Assembly (NCBI GenBank): GCA_035352635.1
Contig: DAOPYA010000060.1
Coordinates: 1 to 26,004, forward strand
Direction of reading: 5' to 3'
DNA from: Rifleibacterium sp035352635
GTDB taxonomy: Bacteria > Muiribacteriota > Ozemobacteria > Ozemobacterales > Ozemobacteraceae
Length of the DNA stretch: 26,004 nucleotides
The notes under the pieces were generated by a model. The model worked only from the letters and a program-made list of their open reading frames with translations. It made no database searches and was not told the DNA's origin. Positions 1 to 4,628 of this stretch are shown one piece after another (position 1 is the first letter of the stretch; the number at the start of each line of letters is the position of its first letter). A program made the translations under genes and the position numbers.

Positions 1-227
1 GCAGGTCGATCATGAACGGGCTAGACGGTCTTTTTTCAAGACAAATGAAGACAATCAGGACAAATTTAGGGCAGATTTAGGACAAAATTAAGACAATAAA
101 ATGCAAAAAATTCGATCACAACTGCGTAATTCTAACATTTGCGTCGAGGCGGAAAAACCGGCCGGATCACGGGTCTTGCTTGCGCAACACCCGCGCCCGT
201 CTCGTTTTTCCGGTCACGACAGGCGTT
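1..227 (+). repeat. Direct repeat copy A, end of a duplicated cassette
   Basis: Bases 1-227 are nearly identical to 421-647, a period of 420 bp equal to one whole cassette plus its attC. Differences are a few substitutions near 45-60 and 124-130 and within the 3' arm of the attC. The window begins inside this copy. The simplest reading is a cassette duplicated in tandem, with the first copy only partly visible. Confidence 0.9.
38..98 (+). repeat. Helically phased GACAA motif array, copy A
   Basis: GACAA occurs at 40, 50, 59, 81 and 92, with a degenerate GGCAG near 70. Steps are 9-11 bp, about one helical turn each. Short A/T tracts follow most motifs. The same block recurs at 460-516. It lies just upstream of attC in a cassette with no evident gene. 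Its role is unknown: it could be a protein-binding array, bent DNA or a relic of slippage. Confidence 0.6.
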
Positions 228-231
228 AGAT
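130..231 (+). other. attC: attC site 1 (long type)
   Basis: R'' box TTCTAAC (130-136) and R' box GTTAGAT (225-231) flank an imperfect inverted repeat. GTCG near 143 pairs with CGAC near 217, GGAAAAAC near 151 pairs with GTTTTTCC at 204-211, and ACGGG near 170 pairs with CCCGT near 196. This is the folded single-strand architecture recognised by integron integrases. Confidence 0.85.
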
Positions 232-549
232 TCGCTTAAGACAAAAAATCACCCAATCCGAAGTGTAATGGTGATAAAGTGCATGTGTAGAGGAGTTGAA
301 AGTGTAAGATTAAAAAGTTACTTGGTCGGGGCGCCTTCGACAATGAGCCTGAAATCGATTGTCACAGGCCGTGACGATCATAACCAAAGGCAAGTCCAGT
401 GCCAACCGCTTTCAGGCGTAGCAGGTCGATCATGAACGGGCTAGACGGTCTTTTTTCAAGACAAAATAGGACAATGAGGACAAATTTAGGGCAGATTTAG
501 GACAAAATTAAGACAATAAAATGCAAAAAATTCGATCACAACTACGCAA
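232..549. other. Cassette 1 body, no convincing gene
   Basis: About 320 bp between attC1 and attC2. A 98-codon plus-strand frame (139-435) runs out of attC1 into this stretch, but it begins inside the attC, lacks a Shine-Dalgarno sequence and has unconvincing composition. The right half is repeat copy B with its GACAA block. I see no ORF I would defend. It may be a promoter or regulatory cassette, encode an RNA, or be decayed. Confidence 0.5.
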
Positions 550-647
550 GTCTAACATTTGCGTCGAGGCGGAAAAACCGGCCGGATCACGGGTCTTGCT
601 TGCGCAACACCCGCGCCCGTCTCTCATTTCCGGTCACGACAGTCGTT
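421..647 (+). repeat. Direct repeat copy B, end of a duplicated cassette
   Basis: Second copy of the 227-bp repeat at the window's left edge, in the same orientation and offset by 420 bp. It contains the same GACAA-phased block (460-516) and the same attC type. The attC 3' arm differs (TCATTTCC where copy A has GTTTTTCC), so the two attC sites are distinct versions rather than an exact recent copy. Confidence 0.9.
458..518 (+). repeat. Helically phased GACAA motif array, copy B
   Basis: GACAA at 460, 470, 479, 501 and 512, plus the degenerate unit near 490, keep the phase seen at 40-96 although flanking bases have changed. Retention of the motif and spacing between copies is mild evidence that it is more than low-complexity sequence, but the copies may simply be recent. 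Confidence 0.6.
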
Positions 648-651
648 ACCC
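550..651 (+). other. attC: attC site 2 (long type)
   Basis: R'' box GTCTAAC (550-556) and R' box GTTACCC (645-651). The interior is almost identical to attC1 except for the 3' arm near 622-630. R'' is 6/7 complementary to the attC1 R' box, as expected for the two ends of one cassette. Confidence 0.82.
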
Positions 652-928
652 GGTCAGGAAGCTTGTTTGGCCTTGCAGGCCGAAGCCAGTTGTTAATTAT
701 TCGGAGCCAAGGAAGCTGAAGCGGCTTTACTGGAAAGTTTGACTTTTGGGAGGCCGATGCCGTTTTGTGATTTTACGGAAATATGCGAGCCTTAACTGCC
801 TTTGAGCGGACATCTAAATGTTTCTGCCAAAATCCATGGACAATTTGTCGCAGCATGCGTTAATTTGTAAGCAGATGATGGATTTAATGACATCATCGGA
901 TAAATGTTTTAGAGAGCCGGACGAACCG
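652..928. other. Cassette 2 body, no recognisable gene
   Basis: About 277 bp between attC2 and the short attC3. Only trivial ORFs are present: 12 codons from an ATG at 756, and about 34 codons on the minus strand without a Shine-Dalgarno sequence. Its outer boxes agree (GTTACCC opening, GGTTAAC closing, 6/7), so it behaves as a cassette. Content is unknown. Confidence 0.5.
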
Positions 929-984
929 GGTTAACAAGTCGGTTCGAGCGGACAAAGCTTCGCCCGCTCAACCAGTCGTTATGC
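929..984 (+). other. attC: attC site 3 (short type, with extrahelical base)
   Basis: R'' GGTTAAC (929-935) and R' GTTATGC (978-984) enclose a 56-bp site unlike its neighbours. The left arm GGTTCGAGCGG pairs with the right arm CCGCTCAACC except for one unpaired C, matching the extrahelical base that sets strand choice in classic attC sites. The different type suggests this cassette came from another integron lineage. Confidence 0.82.
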
Positions 985-1032
985 GCAAATAAACAAGAAT
1001 TAACAACCATCCAGCACGATTGGATACGATAA

Positions 1033-1061
1033 TTGGCATATGATTTGCAATATGGTAAAAT
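1033..1061 (+). promoter_or_regulatory. Sigma-70-type promoter of cassette 3
   Basis: TTGGCA (1033-1038), a 17-bp spacer and TAAAAT (1056-1061). A strong Shine-Dalgarno (AGAGGAG, 1071-1077) and the antitoxin ATG at 1086 follow. The cassette therefore does not depend on the integron's Pc promoter. Confidence 0.7.
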
Positions 1062-1085
1062 GGATTTGAAAGAGGAGAACCAATT

Positions 1086-1313
1086 ATGCACGGAGTAAAA
1101 GATATCATCAGGGATGCGTAGTCGCTTCCCGCTGAAGATAGGATTGCAGTCATTGATTCTTTGTTGCGCACACTTAACAGAACTTCTCCAGAAATTGATG
1201 CAGAGTGGATAAAGATAGCAAAAACAAGATTAGCCGAACTCCGTTCCGGCAAAGTTACGCCAATACCTGGCTATGAGGTTTTTGCCAAAATAAAGAAGCG
1301 TTTTGATAAATGA
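1086..1313 (+). pseudogene. Addiction-module antitoxin (TIGR02574-like) with in-frame amber stop
   Basis: The 76-codon frame starts at an ATG 8 nt after a strong Shine-Dalgarno and ends in TGA overlapping the toxin ATG (ATGA, 1310-1313), the usual antitoxin-toxin coupling. Codon 12 is TAG (1119-1121). The sequence after it still reads as a good antitoxin of the short addiction-module component family: DRIAVIDSLLRTLN, WIKIAKTRLAELRSGKV, then PIPGYEVFAKIKKRF. The family usually has an E or Q at the stop position, so a single substitution explains it. As written only 11 residues are made unless TAG is suppressed or a downstream TTG is used. A related tail survives at 15604-15678. A sequencing error is possible. 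Confidence 0.75.
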
Positions 1314-1606
1314 AACTGTCTTTTCATCCAGCCGCTGAGTCAGAATTAGACCTGGCTATCGACTACTACGAAGACTGTCAACCTGGCCTTGGGAATGATT
1401 TCTCTCTTGAGGTATTAACAGGGATTCAAGCAATTGTTGAATACCCGCGCGGTTGGCCGGCTATTGAAGATGATGTGAGAAGATGCCTGGTAAATCGTTT
1501 CCCGTTTGGCATTGTTTACAGTGTTGAAGAAAATGACGAAATATTCATACTTTCAATAATGCACTTACGCCAGAACCCAAAACACTGGAAAAAAAGAAAA
1601 AAATAG
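1310..1606 (+). CDS. RelE/ParE-family toxin (cassette 3)
   Basis: A 98-residue protein of the RelE/ParE type II toxin fold. It has the typical N-terminus (LSFHPAAESELDLAIDYYE), the central positive stretch RRCLVNRFPFGIVYSV, and the end IMHLRQNPKHWKKR. Members either cleave ribosome-bound mRNA or poison gyrase; the sequence does not decide which. The frame is intact and full length. Its ATG overlaps the stop of the antitoxin frame, implying translational coupling. Because that antitoxin has an early TAG, coupling should be weakened, which may itself keep this toxin silent. The stop lies two bases before the R'' box of attC4, so the gene is packed tightly in its cassette. Confidence 0.85.
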   Translation: MKLSFHPAAESELDLAIDYYEDCQPGLGNDFSLEVLTGIQAIVEYPRGWPAIEDDVRRCLVNRFPFGIVYSVEENDEIFILSIMHLRQNPKHWKKRKK

Positions 1607-1607
1607 C

Positions 1608-1708
1608 GCATAACCAGTGCATCGACGCGGAAAATGAGGCCTGTCACGGGTCTTGCTTGCGCAACACCCGCGCCCGTCTCGTTTTTCCGGTCACGACCGT
1701 CGTTAGAC
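1608..1708 (+). other. attC: attC site 4 (long type)
   Basis: R'' GCATAAC (1608-1614) is the exact reverse complement of the attC3 R' box GTTATGC. R' is GTTAGAC (1702-1708). The centre, from ACGGGTCTTGC to CCCGTCTCG, is identical to attC1, whereas the left arm is diverged. Confidence 0.87.
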
Positions 1709-1752
1709 GACATAAATAAAAACAAAAAATTCCAATCTTGTCGGTTCTTTTA

Positions 1753-1777
1753 TGGTATCTTTAAAAGACCGGAGGTG
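1753..1777 (+). promoter_or_regulatory. Possible extended -10 promoter and RBS of cassette 4
   Basis: TGGTATCTT (1753-1761) resembles an extended -10 element (TGnTATnnT). No good -35 is visible at the right distance. A strong Shine-Dalgarno GGAGGTG (1771-1777) precedes the antitoxin ATG at 1782. Confidence 0.4.
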
Positions 1778-1781
1778 AAAA

Positions 1782-2069
1782 ATGTCAAATTTATCGGACA
1801 TAAAACCCATAACCTATCTCAAAGCAAACGCAGCCGAATTGTTGAAATACATCAATGAAACTCATAGACCAATAATTATCACTCAAAATGGTGAAGCTAA
1901 GGCTGTCCTGCAAGACCCTGAAAGTTATGAATCTATGTGCAAAGCACTTTCGCTGTTGAAGCTAGTTTCAATGAGCGAAGAAGAGGTTCGCAAGGGCAAA
2001 ATTATTGATAATGAATCAGTGTTTAACAGTATTGAAAAGAAGCTGAAAAAACATGAAAAAAAGGTTTAA
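1782..2069 (+). CDS. Phd/YefM-family antitoxin (cassette 4)
   Basis: A 95-residue antitoxin. The N-terminal half is a Phd/YefM DNA-binding domain: IKPITYLKANAAELLKYIN, then RPIIITQNGEAKAVLQDPESYE, the standard pattern of the family. The C-terminal tail is highly charged and lysine-rich (KKLKKHEKKV), as expected for the disordered segment that wraps the toxin. Members neutralise the partner toxin and repress their own operon. The start is fixed by GGAGGTG 4 nt upstream. The 3' end overlaps the toxin gene by 17 bp, so the two are co-translated. A shorter overlapping frame beginning at 1634 inside attC4 is a shadow. Confidence 0.92.
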   Translation: MSNLSDIKPITYLKANAAELLKYINETHRPIIITQNGEAKAVLQDPESYESMCKALSLLKLVSMSEEEVRKGKIIDNESVFNSIEKKLKKHEKKV

Positions 2070-2397
2070 GATAAATTGGTCTGAACAAGCCGCACTAGAT
2101 CTTGAAAGATTAATTTCCTATATTGCCTCCGAAAACCCAAAAACGGCCGGTCAAATTTTAAAAAGAATAAAAACAGAGGTTTCTCAACTCGATAATGTCC
2201 CTTTTCGAGGCAGAATAGTTCCAGAATTTGAAGGACAGGGTTTTCTTTTGTTTCGTGAGTTGGTTGTTACACCCTGGAGAATTATGTACAGGGTATCTTT
2301 TGAGAATGTTTACATTTTAGCCGTATTTGATTCTAGAAAAAATGTAGATGATGTTTTGCTTGAACGATTTCTAAAAAATGACAAATTCATCGTCTAA
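2053..2397 (+). CDS. RelE/ParE-family toxin (cassette 4)
   Basis: A 114-residue RelE/ParE toxin with the family pattern: INWSEQAALDLERLISYIA at the start, a central R-rich stretch FRELVVTPWRIMYRV, and the closing strand VYILAVFDSRKNVDDVL. It is the partner of the overlapping Phd/YefM antitoxin. The stop codon TAA (2395-2397) lies inside the attC5 R'' box GTCTAAC, so the recombination site itself ends the gene. Activity on mRNA or gyrase cannot be told from sequence. It is intact. Confidence 0.92.
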   Translation: MKKRFKINWSEQAALDLERLISYIASENPKTAGQILKRIKTEVSQLDNVPFRGRIVPEFEGQGFLLFRELVVTPWRIMYRVSFENVYILAVFDSRKNVDDVLLERFLKNDKFIV

Positions 2398-2493
2398 CAT
2401 TTGCGTCGAGACGGAAAATGACCGCCGTTCACGGGTCTTACAGTCGCAAGCCCCGCGCCTGTCTCTCATTTCCGGTCACGACTGGCGTTCGAC
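2392..2493 (+). other. attC: attC site 5 (long type)
   Basis: R'' GTCTAAC (2392-2398) is the exact reverse complement of the attC4 R' box. R' is GTTCGAC (2487-2493). The interior carries compensating-looking changes compared with attC1 (ACAGTCGCAAG in the loop, TCATTTCC in the right arm). Confidence 0.87.
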
Positions 2494-2530
2494 CCCCCAA
2501 AAAACAAAAATCGGATCACACATCGACATG

Positions 2531-2552
2531 TGTTATAATATGTGTGGAGGTG
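2531..2552 (+). promoter_or_regulatory. Extended -10 promoter and RBS of the VapBC cassette
   Basis: TGTTATAAT (2531-2539) is a consensus extended -10. No clear -35 lies at 17 bp. GGAGGTG (2546-2552) is the Shine-Dalgarno for the ATG at 2559. The predicted start point leaves a leader of about 13 nt, so the Shine-Dalgarno would sit almost at the 5' end. Confidence 0.6.
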
Positions 2553-2558
2553 AAGCTT

Positions 2559-2750
2559 ATGCCTACAAATCTTGCTATCGATGATGACCTTTTGAAACTT
2601 GCTCTCGAAATTGGAAAGCTTCGAACCAAAAAGGAAACAGTTAACCAAGCCCTAAAAGAATTTATTGAAAAGAGAAAGCAAAAAGAAATTATCCAATTGT
2701 TTGGGAAATTTGATCCTGATCCTGATTATGATTATAAGTCAGGCCGTTAA
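2559..2750 (+). CDS. vapB: VapB-type antitoxin (cassette 5)
   Basis: A 63-residue antitoxin with an N-terminal ribbon-helix-helix-like part (MPTNLAIDDDLLKLALEIG, then KKETVNQALKEFIEKRKQ). The acidic C-terminus DPDPDYDYK would occupy the toxin's active site. This is the common VapB layout (DUF2191-like). It should bind its operator and hold the adjoining PIN nuclease inactive. The start at 2559 is set by GGAGGTG; a longer frame from 2418 only extends back into attC5. The VapC ATG follows 2 bp after the stop. Confidence 0.9.
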   Translation: MPTNLAIDDDLLKLALEIGKLRTKKETVNQALKEFIEKRKQKEIIQLFGKFDPDPDYDYKSGR

Positions 2751-2752
2751 TC

Positions 2753-3148
2753 ATGAAAACCCTAGTTGACACATGCATCTGGTCGTCTGTTTTGCGAAGG
2801 GACAGAATAGCGAATAAAGACATTGAAAAGAAGTTAGTTGAACTCATTCTGAACAACGATGCCTTGATTATTGGGCCGATTCGTCAGGAAATCTTATCTG
2901 GATACTCAGATCCCAAAAAATTCAAAGAACTTCAGAACAAACTTGATGCCTTTGACAATTTGCAAATAATAGACGATGATTACGTTCTTGCCGCAAAGTT
3001 TTCAAATGACTGCAGAAAAAATGGAATCCAGGGAGGGCACATTGATTTTTTGATCTGTGCAGTGGCAGTCAGAAATAAAATTCCAATTTTCACCTGCGAT
3101 AATGATTTCAAACGATACTCAAAATTCGTAAAAATAGAATTGTATTGA
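2753..3148 (+). CDS. vapC: VapC-type PIN-domain ribonuclease toxin (cassette 5)
   Basis: A 131-residue PIN-domain protein, full length for the family. The acidic metal-binding residues are visible: D6 in LVDTCIW, E46 in RQEIL, D98 in HIDFLI, and D116 (with D118) in FTCDNDF. VapC toxins cut tRNA or rRNA loops and are held in check by the paired VapB encoded directly upstream. The gene ends 4 bp before the R'' box of attC6. All catalytic positions are kept, so it is probably functional. Confidence 0.93.
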   Translation: MKTLVDTCIWSSVLRRDRIANKDIEKKLVELILNNDALIIGPIRQEILSGYSDPKKFKELQNKLDAFDNLQIIDDDYVLAAKFSNDCRKNGIQGGHIDFLICAVAVRNKIPIFTCDNDFKRYSKFVKIELY

Positions 3149-3152
3149 AGAG

Positions 3153-3247
3153 GTCGAACAACTGCGTAGAGGCGGAAATGACCGCCGGATCACGGGTCTT
3201 GCTTACGAAACACCCGCGCCAGTCTAGTTTTTCCGGTCACGACAGGC
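3153..3247 (+). other. attC: attC site 6, R' box lost
   Basis: R'' GTCGAAC (3153-3159) is the exact reverse complement of the attC5 R' box, and the body matches the long type through TTTTTCCGGTCACGACAGGC. Where the other sites continue with GTTRRRY, this one reads TCATGAT, so the terminal core site is missing. It marks the degraded right end of the array. Confidence 0.8.
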
Positions 3248-3249
3248 TC

Positions 3250-3420
3250 ATGATCAAAGCATTCATTGATTGCAATATATTACTTGATTGGCTCCTTGAT
3301 AGAGAGCCATTTTCCTCGTATTCCGCAAAAGTTGTTGAATTGACAGAAACCAAGAAAATTCTTGGCCTGGTTTCACCACCTACATTGGCCAAATCCTGTT
3401 ACCTCCCTTCCCGGAAACGG
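3250..3420 (+). pseudogene. Truncated PIN-domain toxin at the array end
   Basis: The translation begins MIKAFIDCNILLDWLLDREPF and continues through SAKVVELTETKKILGLVSPPTLA, matching the first 50-58 residues of PIN-domain proteins of the COG1569/VapC-like type (D7 is the first metal ligand). Homology fades around 3405-3420, after which the frame runs into unrelated GC-rich DNA. The ATG lies 2 nt after the broken attC6 with no Shine-Dalgarno or promoter, so both ends of this cassette look lost. It cannot make a working nuclease, since the later acidic residues are absent. Confidence 0.75.
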
Positions 3421-3440
3421 GAAAACTGGATTCGAAGGTG

Positions 3441-4628
3441 TCAGGAAGTGAGATCGAAGCGAATCGTCGGAAGGGGAGGTTTCTCCGACGGAAGCGTGAG
3501 AAAGAGTTTGACCCAGCCCCCCAGTTCCGCCTGATAGCGGGCTACGCCTCCCGGGACCAGGTTGACGGATGCACGTTGTGAGGGCCCAAAAAACTGGATT
3601 TGGGCTGACTCCGAAGCCAGCAGAGAGATTTCCAGGGTTTCCCCTTTCTTCAGCGCAATCGTGTAGGCAAACTCGATTTCTCGCCGATGACGCAGAAAGA
3701 GCCCATGCATCTTGAACGGTATGCCGACCTGGGGACAGGGGATATCCCGGGCCCGGCCGAAAATCTCCCGTTGGGCTTTCCCGACCTGTTCATGCCATCC
3801 CGGCTCATCGGATCTCGCTTCCAGAAGGAACCCTATCGTCAGGATGGCAAAAAAACCACCGAACAGGATCAAAAGATTGGCAAAGGTCTGGCGGGACGAG
3901 GCGGTTTCCCGATCGAATTCCCGTTCGCCCCAAAACACGTTGCGGCCGGAGGACCGGCACAGGTTGCGCGTGGCGGACACCCATTCGGGCGGAACCTGCA
4001 GGAAACTCTCGGTTCCACAGTAGGAACACGCGGCAACCAACTCGTTGGGAGCCACCTGGAAGGGAGCCCCGCATCGACGGCAAACGGCTGGCCCCCCGGC
4101 CTTTACCGGTTCGCCGGCGGCCAGAACAGCCATCAGACGGCGAGTGACGAAAACCCGTTGCCGGACCAGAAAATATACAGCCAGAGCCATGGCGAGAAAA
4201 AGGAACAGGATCCCGGAGGTCGCGGGCCAGAGAGCCCAAGGCGAGAAATAGTCCACGACCCACACCCCCAAGACTCGTGTCAACAGCGAATCCAGGATGG
4301 AAAGGGTCACGGAAAACCCCAGTAAGATAAACAGCCCCAAGACCGGAAAGAAAGCCCACGACGGAACCAAGGTCAGCCCCACTTCCCATCGTCGGGGGCG
4401 CCGGCCGAGCCGGGCGAGGAAGTCCCGGGCGCGGGTCCGACATTCCTCGAGCTGTTGCCGAGCTTCCCGGCCGCGGCGATAACCCTCGGGAATCTCGTTC
4501 GGTGCACCGCAATACACACACGCGATGCTTTCAACATCGGCTAAGGGAACGACTGAACCGCAACGGCCGCAAAAGATCGGGTGGAGTTCCTGGAACCTTT
4601 CGGAATGGCTGCTCTGCTCTTTGTTCAA
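3441..4628 (-). CDS. Membrane protein with two zinc ribbons, function unknown
   Basis: A 395-residue protein I cannot assign to a named family. Two CxxC...CxxC zinc ribbons are visible. The first is C20/C23 with C37/C40 (FCGRCG...CVYCG). The second, around residues 182-200, is CRRCG...CSYCG. Between them are two hydrophobic segments (about 88-112 and 130-153). A third (about 245-266, LLILFGGFFAILTIGFLLEA) follows the second ribbon and leads into a C-terminal domain of mainly beta character. Both ribbons would be cytosolic with the tail outside if three helices cross. The start is TTG, overlapping the upstream gene's stop (TTGA, 4625-4628). The GC-rich composition contrasts with the cassette array. 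It may be a membrane sensor or scaffold, but that is inference. Confidence 0.8.
   Translation of the reverse strand: MNKEQSSHSERFQELHPIFCGRCGSVVPLADVESIACVYCGAPNEIPEGYRRGREARQQLEECRTRARDFLARLGRRPRRWEVGLTLVPSWAFFPVLGLFILLGFSVTLSILDSLLTRVLGVWVVDYFSPWALWPATSGILFLFLAMALAVYFLVRQRVFVTRRLMAVLAAGEPVKAGGPAVCRRCGAPFQVAPNELVAACSYCGTESFLQVPPEWVSATRNLCRSSGRNVFWGEREFDRETASSRQTFANLLILFGGFFAILTIGFLLEARSDEPGWHEQVGKAQREIFGRARDIPCPQVGIPFKMHGLFLRHRREIEFAYTIALKKGETLEISLLASESAQIQFFGPSQRASVNLVPGGVARYQAELGGWVKLFLTLPSEKPPLPTIRFDLTS

Larger units (their letters stand above)
1..3420 (+). mobile_element. Integron gene-cassette array, distal part, no integrase in view
   Basis: Six attC-type sites at roughly 130, 550, 929, 1608, 2392 and 3153 separate five complete cassettes plus a truncated one. 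Five sites are near-identical and about 100 bp long; one is a short 56-bp type. The R'' box ending each cassette is the reverse complement of the R' box that begins it: three pairs match 7/7 and two match 6/7. That is how a cassette excised as a circle with one attC should look. All recognisable cassette genes are on the plus strand and most have their own promoter. Toxin-antitoxin cassettes of this kind are typical of sedentary chromosomal integrons. The integrase and attI would be left of base 1, so the window cannot tell a complete integron from an integrase-less attC cluster. Confidence 0.88.

Noticed and set aside
139..742. Open frames through attC1 and attC2 that translate to a recurring NICVEAEKPAGSRVLL-type peptide
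   Set aside because: The shared peptide is just the translated attC repeat; the frames lack ribosome binding sites and have no independent protein character.
1119..1121. Reassignment of TAG as a sense codon to explain the interrupted antitoxin
   Set aside because: The toxin next to it appears to terminate normally at TAG (1604-1606) just before its attC, and no other gene in the window needs TAG read as an amino acid.
130..3247. Regularly recurring 100-bp repeats considered as a CRISPR array
   Set aside because: Repeats are far too long, spacers are 280-690 bp and carry genes, and the box pairing is specific to attC sites. No cas genes are visible.
3408..3423. TTCCCG-GAAA-CGGGAA hairpin as terminator of the zinc-ribbon operon
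   Set aside because: The stem is only 6 bp and no T-run follows on the minus strand; too weak to call.
3687..4521. Long frames on both strands inside the zinc-ribbon gene (212 and 238 codons)
   Set aside because: They arise from the GC-rich composition of the real gene; they have no motifs and conflict with clear CxxC ribbons and membrane helices.
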